Below are positions 41,466 through 51,987 of a stretch of DNA of 64,000 bases, one piece after another. Made by a program: the position numbers and the translations under genes. Positions within the stretch are counted from its first letter, which is position 1, and each line of letters starts with the position of its first letter. The DNA lies in NCBI RefSeq assembly GCF_003721515.1, contig NZ_RJJD01000008.1:627666-691665 (forward strand). The letters run 5' to 3'. This DNA is from Rufibacter latericius. Its GTDB lineage: Bacteria > Bacteroidota > Bacteroidia > Cytophagales > Hymenobacteraceae. The notes beneath the pieces were generated by a model. The model had not been told where the DNA came from. It ran no database searches and saw nothing but the letters and a program-made list of their open reading frames with translations.

Positions 41466-41771
41466 CTATTTCTCTTCTTCGTCCTTTTCAACGATGAGGT
41501 AAAGGTCTTCGGTAGGTTTCTTCATGAGGTATTTCTCACGGGCGAACTTCTCCAGAAGTGCGGGGTTACTCATCAACTCCTTGCGGTCTTTCTGCACTTC
41601 GGCAATCTTCTCCAGGTAATAATCGCGCTCCTCTTCCAGGATGGCCAACTTGCGGCTGGTCTGGAACTGGGTTACAAAATCATTGGAGTCAAAGAAGAAC
41701 ATCCAGGCCAGAAAGGCAATGCCGGTCAGAAAATAGAAGTTCCGGAAAAACTTTGGTACGCGTGCTAACAT
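41466..41771 (-). CDS. FtsB/DivIC-family septum protein
   Basis: A 101-residue single-pass membrane protein of the FtsB/DivIC septum-formation initiator family. TM helix at about residues 10-29 (FYFLTGIAFLAWMFFF), then a periplasmic coiled coil (about 32-72, LAILEEERDYYLEKIAEVQK) and the conserved FAREKYLMKKPTEDLYLI segment. Such proteins link early and late divisome parts (FtsL, FtsQ/DivIB). Start ATG at 41771. The eno terminator ends only 14 bp before this start, so ftsB either has a promoter inside the hairpin region or relies on read-through. Confidence 0.88.
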   Translation of the reverse strand: MLARVPKFFRNFYFLTGIAFLAWMFFFDSNDFVTQFQTSRKLAILEEERDYYLEKIAEVQKDRKELMSNPALLEKFAREKYLMKKPTEDLYLIVEKDEEEK

Positions 41772-41785
41772 AGTCTAAACAAAAA

Positions 41786-41813
41786 ATGGCGGCAAGTTTC
41801 CACTTGCCGCCAT
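41786..41813 (-). terminator. Terminator of eno, abutting ftsB
   Basis: An 11-bp stem ATGGCGGCAAG / CTTGCCGCCAT with a 6-nt loop and a T run on the minus strand, 125 bp after the eno stop and 14 bp before the ftsB start. Confidence 0.85.
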
Positions 41814-41872
41814 GAATTTACAAAGAATCCAGAAGGTATCTGCACCAAACGCGAATCAATTCTGCAAATTCT

Positions 41873-41908
41873 GTTTTTGTCCTGTTTTCTACAAAAGAGG
41901 TTCAAAAC
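41873..41908. repeat. 3'-end palindrome, copy 19
   Basis: GTTTTTGTCCTGTTTTCTAC followed by AAAAGAGGTTCAAAAC, 30 bp downstream of the eno stop, between stop and terminator. Confidence 0.6.
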
Positions 41909-41938
41909 TAAAAGCTGCCGAAAGAATCGCGGTGTAGA

Positions 41939-43222
<1,284 letters not shown>

Positions 43223-43232
43223 CTAGTTTGAT

Positions 43233-44345
43233 TTAAGAATTCTTTTCTTTTTCCAGCATCTCCACGAACAGGTCGAATAGATACTCTGAGTCATGCGGTC
43301 CCGGAGAAGACTCTGGGTGATACTGCACAGAGAAAGCCGGTTTGTTCTTTATCCTGATGCCTTCAACGGTATTATCGTTCAGGTTGATGTGGGTGACCTC
43401 CACATTAGGGTGATTCTTCACCGCTTCTGCATCTACCGCAAACCCGTGGTTCTGCGAGGTAATCTCGCTTTTACCGGTAATAAGGTTTTTAACAGGATGG
43501 TTTAAGCCACGGTGGCCATTGTGCATCTTGTAGGTAGGAATGCCATTGGCCTGAGCCAGAATCTGGTGCCCCATACAGATGCCAAACATCGGTTTTTCAA
43601 TGGCCAGGATCTGCTCCACGCTTTTCACGGCTTCGTTGGTCACCGCTGGGTCACCAGGGCCATTGGAGATGAAGTATCCGTCTGGTCCCCATTCTTCCAT
43701 TTCCTCAAAGGTAGTACCATAAGGGAACACCCGGCACTCACATCCTCTTATAGTAAGATTATTCAGGATGTTGCGTTTCACCCCCAGGTCCAGTACAGCT
43801 ACTTTGAAGCGGAAACCTTCTACTGGCAAATCATACTGAGTTGGAGTGGTTACTTTGGAAGAGAGCTCCAAACCTGCCATAGAAGGCACTTCCAGAAGCT
43901 GGCTTTTCAGCAAATCAATATCCGTAATTTCTGAAGAAATGATAGCGTTCATCACTCCTTTATCACGCACGTAACGCACCAACTCACGGGTATCAATTTC
44001 ACAGATTCCCACAATACCGGCTTTCTCAAAGTACTCCTGCAAAGATCCTTCAGCGGTCTTTCTGGAAAAATGATGCGAAAACTCCTTACACACCAACCCT
44101 TTAATCTGAACGTTGCCAGACTCTACTTCTTCTGGCTGAACCCCGTAGTTGCCTACGTGAGAAACGGTGGTGATGACAATCTGTCCATAGTAGGAAGGAT
44201 CAGTAAAGATCTCCTGATACCCCGTCATGCCTGTGTTAAAACAGACCTCTCCGCCGGTAGTTCCAATTCTCCCAAGGCTCTTACCCCGGAAAACAGTGCC
44301 GTCTTCCAGCACTAATACTGCGTCAGTTGTTGTATGAAGCTTCAT
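43233..44345 (-). CDS. carA: Carbamoyl-phosphate synthase small subunit
   Basis: A 370-residue glutaminase subunit supplying ammonia to CarB for carbamoyl phosphate (arginine and pyrimidine synthesis). N-terminal CPSase_sm_chain domain: LEDGTVFRGKSLG, GEVCFNTGMTGYQEI. C-terminal class I glutaminase domain: nucleophile Cys in FGICMGHQILA (about 253-263) and the His/Glu dyad in SVQYHPESSPGPHD. No carB is next to it, so the large subunit lies elsewhere. A -7 box TATTTTTG sits 18-25 bp upstream. The rplQ terminator immediately precedes that box. Confidence 0.97.
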   Translation of the reverse strand: MKLHTTTDAVLVLEDGTVFRGKSLGRIGTTGGEVCFNTGMTGYQEIFTDPSYYGQIVITTVSHVGNYGVQPEEVESGNVQIKGLVCKEFSHHFSRKTAEGSLQEYFEKAGIVGICEIDTRELVRYVRDKGVMNAIISSEITDIDLLKSQLLEVPSMAGLELSSKVTTPTQYDLPVEGFRFKVAVLDLGVKRNILNNLTIRGCECRVFPYGTTFEEMEEWGPDGYFISNGPGDPAVTNEAVKSVEQILAIEKPMFGICMGHQILAQANGIPTYKMHNGHRGLNHPVKNLITGKSEITSQNHGFAVDAEAVKNHPNVEVTHINLNDNTVEGIRIKNKPAFSVQYHPESSPGPHDSEYLFDLFVEMLEKEKNS

Positions 44346-44362
44346 TTATTATAGATATGTGG

Positions 44363-44370
44363 CAAAAATA
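44363..44370 (-). promoter_or_regulatory. -7 box upstream of carA
   Basis: TATTTTTG on the minus strand, an exact TAnnTTTG, 17 bp before the ATG. It overlaps the T run of the rplQ terminator, so termination and carA start are closely linked. Confidence 0.4.
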
Positions 44371-44371
44371 A

Positions 44372-44403
44372 AAAAGGGATACGAGTAATCTCGTATCCCT
44401 TTT
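44372..44403 (-). terminator. Terminator of the alpha operon after rplQ
   Basis: A 14-bp stem AAAGGGATACGAG / CTCGTATCCCTTT with a TAAT loop, 21 bp after the rplQ stop, with a T run on the minus strand. Confidence 0.88.
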
Positions 44404-44423
44404 CATTAATTATTGCATACTTG

Positions 44424-44948
44424 TTATTCTGCGGCTGGAGTTTCAGCTGGAGCAGCTCCTGTAGCCTCTTCAGTAGTAGAAGCAGAAGCATCAGTAGAAC
44501 CCTGAGCATCGGTGCTTTTCTTGCCTGAAGAACGACGTCTTGTTTTTGGTTTAGCAGCAGCGGCAGTACCGGTAGTGGTCAGCATGTCCTCGTTGTAATC
44601 AACAAGTTCAATGATACACATATCGGCGTTGTCACCTAAACGATTCCCAGTTTTCAAGATACGTGTGTATCCACCTGGACGATTCGCAATTTTGCCAGCT
44701 ACGTTGTCGAACAACTCTTTTACAGCCTCTTTGCTCTGCAGATAAGAGAAAACGGTACGACGAGAGTGAGTCGTGTCGTTTTTCCCTTTGGTCAACAAAG
44801 GCTCAGCATACTTACGAAGAGCTTTCGCTTTGGCAACGGTAGTTACCATACGCTTGTGAAGAATAAGAGAAGCCGCCATGTTTGAAAGCATAGCTGAGCG
44901 ATGGGCAGCAGTCCTACCTAAGTGATTGTTTTTTTTACCGTGTCTCAT
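44424..44948 (-). CDS. rplQ: Ribosomal protein bL17
   Basis: A 174-residue large-subunit protein near the peptide-exit tunnel. The conserved core (residues 1 to about 118: [20 protein letters not shown], then the [10 protein letters not shown] segment) is followed by an about 50-residue Ala/Thr/Ser/Glu tail with basic [12 protein letters not shown], not present in the about 127-residue E. coli form. The tail is probably disordered; such extensions occur in other Bacteroidota. Last gene of the alpha operon, separated from rpoA by 68 bp and followed by the operon terminator. Confidence 0.97.
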   Translation of the reverse strand: MRHGKKNNHLGRTAAHRSAMLSNMAASLILHKRMVTTVAKAKALRKYAEPLLTKGKNDTTHSRRTVFSYLQSKEAVKELFDNVAGKIANRPGGYTRILKTGNRLGDNADMCIIELVDYNEDMLTTTGTAAAAKPKTRRRSSGKKSTDAQGSTDASASTTEEATGAAPAETPAAE

Positions 44949-45016
44949 TTTATTAATTGTGCACGTGCATACCGTCGATCAACCTTCGTGGGATCGGGAA
45001 TTATGCCGTAGGATTA

Positions 45017-46006
45017 CTAATCTTCTTCTAATTTGTACTTGGCGATATCCATTCCAAAGGTAAGACCTTTATCGGATACAAGGTTCTCTAGTTCAGTCAA
45101 AGACTTCTTACCGAAGTTCCGGAACTTCATCATGTCAGAGAGATCCAATTGCACTAAGTCTCCTAAAGTTCTGATGTCAGCTGCTTTCAAGCAGTTGTAC
45201 GCCCGAACAGAAAGGTCCATGTCATGCAAAGGAGTCTTCAGAACTTTTCTCATGTGCAGCATTTCTTCGTCTACTGCTTCTTCCTCTTCAGGTTTCACAG
45301 TCTCAAAAGTCATGGTATTGTCAGAGAAAAGCATGAAGTGCTGAATCAAAATATTGGCAGCACCTTTCAAAGCATCTTCCGGGTGGATAGAACCATCGGT
45401 AGTGATCTCAAGCAAGAGACGCTCGTAGTCAGTCTTCTGCTCAACGCGAGTGTTCTCCACGCTGTACTTCACATTTTTTACAGGCGTGAAGATGGCATCA
45501 ATTGCGATCTGACCGAAAACCTGATCGGCAGGTCTGTTTTCTTCTGCTGGAACGTAGCCTCTTCCTTTTTGAATAGTTAATTCAATTTCGAAAGAAGACT
45601 CAGGATCAAGGTGGCAAATCACTAAATCAGGATTCAACACCTGGAAAGAACCAGAGAATTTATTGATGTCACCGGCAGTGAAGGTATCTTGCTTGCTGAT
45701 GCTAACGGTGATTTTATCATCAACCAAGTCACCAATTTTCTTGAACCGAACCATTTTCAGGTTCAGGATAATCTCAGAGACATCTTCAACCACACCTTCA
45801 ATGGTAGAGAACTCATGGAGCACACTAGGAACACGGATGCTAGAGATGGCATATCCCTCCAATGAGGAGAGAAGAATTCTTCTCAGCGCATTCCCAATGG
45901 TAACACCATAGCCCTTTTCTAGCGGCTTAAATTCAAATTGCCCATTAAAGTCATCGGATTTCTCCATCACGACTTTCTCTGGCATTTGAAAGGCTAATAT
46001 TGACAT
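45017..46006 (-). CDS. rpoA: RNA polymerase alpha subunit
   Basis: A 329-residue alpha subunit that dimerises to seed RNA polymerase assembly. The N-terminal domain spans about 1-230 ([36 protein letters not shown]), an acidic Glu-rich linker lies at about 235-248, and the C-terminal DNA- and activator-binding domain covers about 255-320 ([20 protein letters not shown] with [10 protein letters not shown]). Single copy here in the alpha operon between rpsD and rplQ. Confidence 0.98.
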   Translation of the reverse strand: MSILAFQMPEKVVMEKSDDFNGQFEFKPLEKGYGVTIGNALRRILLSSLEGYAISSIRVPSVLHEFSTIEGVVEDVSEIILNLKMVRFKKIGDLVDDKITVSISKQDTFTAGDINKFSGSFQVLNPDLVICHLDPESSFEIELTIQKGRGYVPAEENRPADQVFGQIAIDAIFTPVKNVKYSVENTRVEQKTDYERLLLEITTDGSIHPEDALKGAANILIQHFMLFSDNTMTFETVKPEEEEAVDEEMLHMRKVLKTPLHDMDLSVRAYNCLKAADIRTLGDLVQLDLSDMMKFRNFGKKSLTELENLVSDKGLTFGMDIAKYKLEED

Positions 46007-46043
46007 GATTGCTGGTTTAAGGTTGATACTTACTTAGAAGGTA

Positions 46044-46649
46044 TTACTTAGAGTAAAGCTCGACAATCAGCTGCTCCTGAATTTTCTCAGGGATCTGATC
46101 ACGCTGTGGATTAGAGATGAACTTACCGGCCATTTGACCACCATCCCACTCCAACCAGGTGAAAGCGCGAGCATTACGGCCAGCAAGGCTGTGCGTAATA
46201 GCTTCTAATGATTTTGATTTCTCGCGTACACTTACCACATCACCTGGACGCAGGGTGTAAGAAGCGATGTTCACCACATGTCCATTTACCTGGATGTGGT
46301 TATGGTTTACCAATTGTCTGGCACCACGTCTTGTTGGAGCAATACCCAAACGGTAAACAGTGTTGTCTAATCTTGCCTCTAAAAGAGCAAGTAAGTTTTC
46401 ACCGGTAATACCTGTTTTACGGGCAGCTTTGTCAAACAAGTTCTCAAACTGTTTCTCCAATACACCATAGATGTATTTGGCTTTCTGCTTCTCCATTAAC
46501 TGGATAGCGTACTCAGATTGTTTCTTTCTACGACCACGGCCGTGCTGGCCTGGACCGTACGCTTTTTTAGCTAAAGCTTTGCTTGGTCCAAAAATTGGTT
46601 CGTTGTATCTTCTAGAGATTTTACTCTTAGGGCCTGTGTATCTTGCCAT
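46044..46649 (-). CDS. rpsD: Ribosomal protein uS4
   Basis: A 201-residue primary 16S-binding protein that nucleates the 30S body. The N-terminal half begins [17 protein letters not shown] and has no cysteines, so it is the zinc-free form. The S4 RNA-binding domain includes [20 protein letters not shown] and [21 protein letters not shown]. In many bacteria S4 represses its own operon; no operator was identified here. Between rpsK and rpoA. Confidence 0.98.
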   Translation of the reverse strand: MARYTGPKSKISRRYNEPIFGPSKALAKKAYGPGQHGRGRRKKQSEYAIQLMEKQKAKYIYGVLEKQFENLFDKAARKTGITGENLLALLEARLDNTVYRLGIAPTRRGARQLVNHNHIQVNGHVVNIASYTLRPGDVVSVREKSKSLEAITHSLAGRNARAFTWLEWDGGQMAGKFISNPQRDQIPEKIQEQLIVELYSK

Positions 46650-46670
46650 TTCTAATACTAAATAATATCC

Positions 46671-47063
46671 TTAAACTCTTCTGCGCTTTGGAGGGCGACA
46701 TCCGTTGTGAGGAAGTGGAGTAACATCTTTAATAGAGGTCACTTCAATACCAACGTTTTGCATTGTCCGGATAGCAGACTCACGTCCTGCACCAGGGCCT
46801 TTTACAAAAACTTCAGCCTTTCTCATTCCAGCTTCATAAGCTACTTTACCGCAATCGGCAGCAGCCATTTGGGCAGCATAAGGAGTATTTTTCTTAGACC
46901 CTTTGAATCCCATTTTACCAGCGGAGGCCCAGGAGATCACCTGGCCATTGTTGTTGGTAACAGAGATAATAATATTGTTGAAAGAAGCTTTGATGTGTAC
47001 CTGACCAACAGGCTCCACCACAACCACGCGCTTCTTGGCTTTATCTTTTCTTTTCTGAGCCAT
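46671..47063 (-). CDS. rpsK: Ribosomal protein uS11
   Basis: A 130-residue 30S platform protein next to the mRNA exit. Core includes [32 protein letters not shown] and the C-terminal [18 protein letters not shown] typical of the family. It starts 10 bp after rpsM and ends 21 bp before rpsD. Normal length. Confidence 0.98.
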   Translation of the reverse strand: MAQKRKDKAKKRVVVVEPVGQVHIKASFNNIIISVTNNNGQVISWASAGKMGFKGSKKNTPYAAQMAAADCGKVAYEAGMRKAEVFVKGPGAGRESAIRTMQNVGIEVTSIKDVTPLPHNGCRPPKRRRV

Positions 47064-47073
47064 TGTCGTTTAA

Positions 47074-47451
47074 TTATTTAGATGCCTTCTTCTTGTTTGC
47101 AACTGTCTTACGCTTACCTTTTCTGGTTCTTGAGTTGTTTTTGGTTCTCTGACCTCTAACTGGCAAACCTTTTCTGTGACGCAGACCGCGATAAGAACCG
47201 ATGTCCATCAAACGTTTGATGTGCAACTGTACCTCAGAACGAAGAACACCTTCAACTTTGTGCTCAGTAGAAATAACGTTACGGATTTCTCCCGCTTCTT
47301 CCTCCGTCCAATCCTTCACTTTCTTGTCAAGATCCACCCCAGCCTTCACCAAAATAGACTGTGACAGTTTACGACCGATGCCGAAAATGTACGTCAAAGC
47401 GATTTCGCCTCTTTTGTTATCTGGAATATCAACTCCTGCTATTCTAGCCAT
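47074..47451 (-). CDS. rpsM: Ribosomal protein uS13
   Basis: A 125-residue 30S head protein that contacts the P-site tRNA and B1 bridges. Motifs [20 protein letters not shown], the helix-two-turn-helix [22 protein letters not shown] and the basic C-terminal tail [18 protein letters not shown]. Directly follows rpmJ at a 9-bp gap, as in other Bacteroidota alpha clusters. Confidence 0.98.
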   Translation of the reverse strand: MARIAGVDIPDNKRGEIALTYIFGIGRKLSQSILVKAGVDLDKKVKDWTEEEAGEIRNVISTEHKVEGVLRSEVQLHIKRLMDIGSYRGLRHRKGLPVRGQRTKNNSRTRKGKRKTVANKKKASK

Positions 47452-47460
47452 GTTTTTAAA

Positions 47461-47577
47461 TTAACCTTGTCTTTGTTTATAACGTGGATTCTTCTTGTTG
47501 ATCACGTAAAGCTTCCCTTTACGTCTGATCACTTTGCAGTCTTCACTGCGCTTCTTAACTGACGCTTTAACTTTCAT
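47461..47577 (-). CDS. rpmJ: Ribosomal protein bL36, zinc-free form
   Basis: A 38-residue basic protein, start ATG at 47577 and stop at 47461-47463; it is short and easily overlooked. It begins [10 protein letters not shown] and ends NPRYKQRQG, matching bL36. Only one cysteine remains (residue 14); the first Cys and the distal Cys and His of the usual zinc site are replaced (SEDC, NKKNPRY), so this is a zinc-independent type. It sits between infA and rpsM, the standard position. Confidence 0.93.
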   Translation of the reverse strand: MKVKASVKKRSEDCKVIRRKGKLYVINKKNPRYKQRQG

Positions 47578-47581
47578 CTGT

Positions 47582-47800
47582 TTATTTGTATCTGTAAACT
47601 ATTCTGCCTTTACTAAGGTCGTAAGGAGACATTTCCAATTTTACTCTATCACCGGGAAGAATCTTGATGTAGTGCATCCGCATCTTTCCAGAAATGTGAG
47701 CAATAACTTGATGGCCATTTTCTAATTCTACCCGAAACATTGCATTGGATAGTGCCTCAATGATGGTACCGTCTTGTTCGATGGAAGACTGTTTAGCCAT
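47582..47800 (-). CDS. infA: Translation initiation factor IF-1
   Basis: A 72-residue OB-fold factor that occupies the A site during initiation. It shows the full family pattern: [57 protein letters not shown] and RIVYRYK. It lies 3 bp after map and 4 bp before rpmJ, within the spc/alpha gene run, a usual arrangement in Bacteroidota. Confidence 0.97.
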   Translation of the reverse strand: MAKQSSIEQDGTIIEALSNAMFRVELENGHQVIAHISGKMRMHYIKILPGDRVKLEMSPYDLSKGRIVYRYK

Positions 47801-47803
47801 GTA

Positions 47804-48574
47804 TTAGTTCAGTGCTTTATCTATGTAATCAAAAGTAGTTAAAATCTCTGCTTTGCCTTTTCTCACCACCACTGTGTGTTCAAAATGGGCAGATGGTTTT
47901 TTATCACGAGTCCGGATAGTCCAACCATCGTTTTCCTGAACCACATGTCTTGAGCCAAGATTGACCATAGGCTCAATAGCTAGAACAAGGCCTTCTTGTA
48001 ATTTCATTCCCTGCCCTCTTTTCCCATAATTAGGAACCTCTGGACTTTCATGTAAATCACGGCCTAATCCATGTCCAACCAACTCCCGAACCACCCCGTA
48101 GCCATATTGCTCTACATGGGTTTGGATAGCATGGCCAACATCCCCAATTCGGGAACCAACTACAGCAAACTCAATTCCTTTGTATAAAGACTCTTTGGTC
48201 CGCTGCAGTAAAGCAGTAACTTCTGGGGCAACTTCTCCTACGGCATGGGTATAGGCGCTGTCACTGTGGAAACCCTGAAAAAAAACTCCACAATCAATAG
48301 ATACAATATCTCCTGATTGCAGAGCATACTGACTAGGTATACCATGTACTACTGCTGAATTTAAGCTAATGCATAAGCTGTGCTTAAATCCATTATACCC
48401 TTTAAAAGAAGGAGAACCTCCATTGTCTCTGATAAATTCTTCAGCGACAGAATCTAATTTTAAGGTAGTAACACCCTCAGTTACATGCTTGGCAACAATG
48501 CCATGCACTTGACTGAGGATGTTAGCACTTTGTTTAATAAGCTCGATTTCTTCTTCGGTCTTATATACAATCAT
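47804..48574 (-). CDS. map: Methionine aminopeptidase type I
   Basis: A 256-residue enzyme that removes N-terminal Met from nascent proteins. Metal ligands appear in order: Asp in VSIDCGVFFQG, Asp in FHSDSAYTHA, His in ELVGHGLGRDLHE, Glu in LAIEPMVN and Glu in FEHTVVVRKG. No N-terminal extension, so the short type Ia form. Located between secY and infA, the normal position. Cytoplasmic, ribosome-associated. Confidence 0.97.
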   Translation of the reverse strand: MIVYKTEEEIELIKQSANILSQVHGIVAKHVTEGVTTLKLDSVAEEFIRDNGGSPSFKGYNGFKHSLCISLNSAVVHGIPSQYALQSGDIVSIDCGVFFQGFHSDSAYTHAVGEVAPEVTALLQRTKESLYKGIEFAVVGSRIGDVGHAIQTHVEQYGYGVVRELVGHGLGRDLHESPEVPNYGKRGQGMKLQEGLVLAIEPMVNLGSRHVVQENDGWTIRTRDKKPSAHFEHTVVVRKGKAEILTTFDYIDKALN

Positions 48575-48577
48575 TCC

Positions 48578-49903
48578 TTAGGAAGCAACCGCTATGTTTT
48601 TTGAACGTCCTCTGAGTTTACCAGATTTCATCATGCCATCATAATGACGCATTAACAAATAGCTCTCAATTTGGTTCAATGTGTCTAAAACAACGCCCAC
48701 TAAGATGATCAGTGATGTTCCTCCAAAGAATGCAGCAAACTCCCTGGTGATACCAAAAAGCATTGCAATGGATGGAAGAATAGCAATGATAGCAAGAAAG
48801 AGAGCGCCAGGTAAGGTAATTCTGGTAAGAACTTCATCAATGTATTCAGAAGTAGCTAGACCAGGTTTTACGCCAGGAACAAAACCTCCACTTCTCTTCA
48901 AGTCATCAGAGATCTGGTTAGGATTCACACTGATAGCGGTATAGAAGAAAGTAAAGATAATGATTAAAACAGCGAAAGATAAGTTATACTGCCAGGAAGT
49001 ATAATCCGAGAATACATTCCCAATTTCATTGGCGATGTCACTATCGTTTCTCCAGAAAGAGGCGATCATACCAGGCAGGAACATCAAAGATTGAGCAAAG
49101 ATGATTGGCATTACACCGGCTGCATTCACCTTCAAAGGAATAAATTGTCTCTGGCCAGCTTGCAAGGAAGCACTTCCGCCTACTTGTTTGGCATATTGAA
49201 CAGGAATTCTTCTGATAGCTTGGGTAAGCATTACTACACCCATTACCACAAAGAAAAGAACAATTAATTCAAAGATGAAGATTAAGGCGCGTCCTAAGCC
49301 AAGGGCAAGAGCCTCACCTACCAGAGCACCAGGGAGACGGGAAACTATACCAATCATGATCAGCATAGAAATACCGTTACCAATACCTTTATCAGTGATT
49401 TTTTCACCTAACCACATACAGAACATAGTTCCAGCAGTAAGGATAATCATGGAAGAAATTGTAAACAGAGGGCCAGCAACTGAAGGGTCAATAGCATCTG
49501 CGTTAATAGTGGCAAGGAAACCAACAGACTGTGCAAGGGTAATTACAATAGTCAACACCCTTGTGTATTGATTTATCTTCTTACGGCCAGATTCACCTTC
49601 TTTTTGCAATTTCTGGAAATAGGGAACCGCAATGGTTAGAAGCTGTAAAACGATGGAAGCAGAGATATAAGGCATGATACCCAATGCAAAGATGGAAGCA
49701 TTGCTAAATGCCCCACCTAAAAAGGCATCTAATAAGCCTAAGATTCCTTGAGAACTACCTTTCAGTTGATTGGGATCAATTCCAGGAAGTACAACATAGG
49801 AACCTAATCTGAAAATTGCGATGAATCCTAAAGTATTTAGGATTCTAACTCGCAAATCTTCAATCGCAAAAATATTCTTAATCGTAGTAATCAGCTTCTT
49901 CAT
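48578..49903 (-). CDS. secY: Preprotein translocase channel subunit SecY
   Basis: A 441-residue channel protein of the Sec translocon with ten hydrophobic segments. Recognisable parts: RLGSYVVLPGIDPNQL before TM1-2, LLDAFLGGAFSNASIFALGIMPYISASIVLQL, the cytosolic loops GGSASLQAGQRQFIPLKVN and RSGGFVPGVKPGLATSEYI, and the C-terminal LLMRHYDGMMKSGKLRGR. Partner of the SecA in this window (12313-15693). secE is not in the window. Follows rplO by 4 bp. Confidence 0.98.
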   Translation of the reverse strand: MKKLITTIKNIFAIEDLRVRILNTLGFIAIFRLGSYVVLPGIDPNQLKGSSQGILGLLDAFLGGAFSNASIFALGIMPYISASIVLQLLTIAVPYFQKLQKEGESGRKKINQYTRVLTIVITLAQSVGFLATINADAIDPSVAGPLFTISSMIILTAGTMFCMWLGEKITDKGIGNGISMLIMIGIVSRLPGALVGEALALGLGRALIFIFELIVLFFVVMGVVMLTQAIRRIPVQYAKQVGGSASLQAGQRQFIPLKVNAAGVMPIIFAQSLMFLPGMIASFWRNDSDIANEIGNVFSDYTSWQYNLSFAVLIIIFTFFYTAISVNPNQISDDLKRSGGFVPGVKPGLATSEYIDEVLTRITLPGALFLAIIAILPSIAMLFGITREFAAFFGGTSLIILVGVVLDTLNQIESYLLMRHYDGMMKSGKLRGRSKNIAVAS

Positions 49904-49907
49904 CTGT

Positions 49908-50354
49908 TTACAGAGTCACAACCTTACCGCCTGCTTTTTCAATAGCCTCTACTGCAGTTTGAGAAAACGCATGTGCGTGGATCTCAACAGCGGTAGTCAA
50001 TTCGCCTCTTCCAAGAACTTTAATATTATCGTTCTTAGATGCTAATCCGTTTTCACGAAATACAGCGAAGTCGATAACAGAAGATCCGGTTTTAGAAGCT
50101 AAGTTCTGAAGCACATCAAGGTTTACAGCAGTATACTCAACCCGGTTAATGTTTTTGAAACCAAATTTGGGCACACGACGTACCAATGGCATCTGACCAC
50201 CTTCAAAACCTGCTTTGGATGAATATCCTGAGCGAGATTTAGCTCCTTTATGTCCACGGGTGGAGGTTCCTCCTCTACCAGAACCGGTACCACGACCAAT
50301 TCTCTTCCGGTTCTTAACAGAACCTTCAGCAGGTTTTAAATTACTTAAATTCAT
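49908..50354 (-). CDS. rplO: Ribosomal protein uL15
   Basis: A 148-residue 50S protein at the base of the exit tunnel. The N-terminal Gly/Arg-rich extension KNRKRIGRGTGSGRGGTSTRGHKG and GYSSKAGFEGGQMPLVRRVPK lead to the globular domain (about 80-148, NLDVLQNLASKTG ... VEIHAHAFSQTAVEAIEKAGG). Usual length; between rpmD and secY. Confidence 0.98.
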   Translation of the reverse strand: MNLSNLKPAEGSVKNRKRIGRGTGSGRGGTSTRGHKGAKSRSGYSSKAGFEGGQMPLVRRVPKFGFKNINRVEYTAVNLDVLQNLASKTGSSVIDFAVFRENGLASKNDNIKVLGRGELTTAVEIHAHAFSQTAVEAIEKAGGKVVTL

Positions 50355-50355
50355 T

Positions 50356-50535
50356 TTAGACCTCCTTAATCGATACTAAATGTTGCACACGGTTAACCAT
50401 ACCTGCAATCTGAGGGGTCAACTCTTTCGTTACAGTCTTATTGATTTTGCCAAGACCCAGCGCCTTCATGGTTTGCTTTTGTCTTTCGGGACGGTCAATA
50501 ATACTTTTGATCTGGGTGATTTCTACACTTGCCAT
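50356..50535 (-). CDS. rpmD: Ribosomal protein uL30
   Basis: A 59-residue 50S protein, start ATG at 50535 and stop at 50356-50358; short and easily missed. It begins MASVEITQIKSIIDRPERQK and contains LGLGKINKTV, the family signature. Lies 2 bp after rpsE and 1 bp before rplO. Confidence 0.95.
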   Translation of the reverse strand: MASVEITQIKSIIDRPERQKQTMKALGLGKINKTVTKELTPQIAGMVNRVQHLVSIKEV

Positions 50536-50537
50536 AA

Positions 50538-51056
50538 TTACCCGTTGAATACACGTTGTAAACTGATTCCACGTTGCTGAGCAACTACCAATGGATCGCG
50601 CATTTTAGACAATGCATCAAAAGTAGCTTTCACCACGTTGTGCGGGTTAGAAGAACCTTTTGATTTAGCAAGTACGTCTCTAATGCCAGCACTGTCAAAT
50701 ACTGCACGCATCGCACCACCAGCAATAACGCCGGTACCAGCTGCAGCAGGTTTGATCAACACAAATCCACCGGAGAATTTACCTTCCATTGGATGCGGTA
50801 CAGTGTGCTTGAACAGAGGAACACGAACCAGGTTTTTCTTAGCATCGTCGATTCCCTTTGCAATTGCATCAGTTACCTCATTTGCTTTACCTAAGCCGTA
50901 GCCTACAACACCATTTCCGTCACCTACAACCACGATAGCAGAAAAGCTGAATCTTCTACCACCTTTAACAACTTTAGCAACACGGTTGATAGCCACTACG
51001 CGCTCTTTGAGCTCAATCTCGCTTGCTTTGATGCTTCTGATATTTAATTTAGACAT
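50538..51056 (-). CDS. rpsE: Ribosomal protein uS5
   Basis: A 172-residue 30S protein involved in decoding accuracy and the mRNA entrance. The double-stranded-RNA-binding-like N-domain contains [28 protein letters not shown], and the C-terminal domain [23 protein letters not shown]. Between rplR and rpmD. Normal for the phylum. Confidence 0.98.
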   Translation of the reverse strand: MSKLNIRSIKASEIELKERVVAINRVAKVVKGGRRFSFSAIVVVGDGNGVVGYGLGKANEVTDAIAKGIDDAKKNLVRVPLFKHTVPHPMEGKFSGGFVLIKPAAAGTGVIAGGAMRAVFDSAGIRDVLAKSKGSSNPHNVVKATFDALSKMRDPLVVAQQRGISLQRVFNG

Positions 51057-51060
51057 GTTC

Positions 51061-51414
51061 TTAGAATTTTAGACCCGCTTCACGAGCCCCTTCTGCTAAT
51101 GATTTAACACGACCATGGTACAGATAACCACCTCTGTCAAAAACAACTTCGGTGATACCGTTTGCCAAGGCTTTAGCTGCTATATCACGACCTACTGAGG
51201 TAGAAGCAGCACTTTTTGTTGAAGTGGCTTCTCCTTCAATAGTAGAAGATGAAGAACTTGCTAATGTAACACCATTCACATCATCAATCAGTTGCGCATA
51301 AATAGCTTTATTGCTTCTGAAGACAGACAGACGGGGACGCTGAGCTGTGCCAGACACCTTGTTACGGATGCTGCGACGAATTCTCAGTCTTCTTTTTGCT
51401 TTATCGAATGCCAT
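51061..51414 (-). CDS. rplR: Ribosomal protein uL18
   Basis: A 117-residue 5S-rRNA-binding protein. N-terminus [25 protein letters not shown] and C-terminus [25 protein letters not shown] fit the family. Between them is a Ser/Thr-rich loop ([20 protein letters not shown], about residues 53-72) typical of lineage-specific variation. 4 bp before rpsE. Confidence 0.97.
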   Translation of the reverse strand: MAFDKAKRRLRIRRSIRNKVSGTAQRPRLSVFRSNKAIYAQLIDDVNGVTLASSSSSTIEGEATSTKSAASTSVGRDIAAKALANGITEVVFDRGGYLYHGRVKSLAEGAREAGLKF

Positions 51415-51422
51415 TTTCTTAC

Positions 51423-51977
51423 TTATTTAGAAGCAGTTTTACCAGCTTTTCTTCTAACAACCTCACCCACGAAACGAATACCTTTGCCTTTGTAAGGCTC
51501 AACTTTACGTAACGAGCGGATTTTGGCAGCTACCTGACCAATCAACTGCTTATCAATACCTTCTAAGGTGATTACAGGAGCCTTACCTTTTTCAGTAACT
51601 GCAACTACAGAAATCTCAGCAGGTAAGCCTACATAAATGTTATGTGAATATCCTAACGCAAGCTCTAAGTTCTGGCCTACAGTGGTGGCTTTGAAACCCA
51701 CACCAACCAATTCCAAAGAAAGTTTATACCCTGTGCTAACCCCAACAATCATGTTGTTGATGATAGAACGGTATAAACCATGAAGAGCTTTGTGTCTCTT
51801 TTGCTCAGTAGGACGAGATACGGTAAGTACACCTTCCTCTATAGCAACAGTAATGTCCGTATCAACTTGTGAAGAAAGAGTACCTTTAGGCCCTTTCACT
51901 GTAACCAGGTTATCCTGGTTAACCAACACCTCAACACCTTGTGGGAGCGTGATTGGCAGTTTTCCTATCCGCGACAT
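51423..51977 (-). CDS. rplF: Ribosomal protein uL6
   Basis: A 184-residue 50S protein near the L7/L12 stalk. I place the start at ATG 51977 ([17 protein letters not shown]); a longer frame to 52016 would add 13 residues overlapping rpsH with no support. Two-domain L6 fold is seen, with C-terminal [11 protein letters not shown]-like segment ([23 protein letters not shown]). rpsH ends 10 bp upstream. Confidence 0.97.
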   Translation of the reverse strand: MSRIGKLPITLPQGVEVLVNQDNLVTVKGPKGTLSSQVDTDITVAIEEGVLTVSRPTEQKRHKALHGLYRSIINNMIVGVSTGYKLSLELVGVGFKATTVGQNLELALGYSHNIYVGLPAEISVVAVTEKGKAPVITLEGIDKQLIGQVAAKIRSLRKVEPYKGKGIRFVGEVVRRKAGKTASK

Positions 51978-51987
51978 TTCTTCTGGA

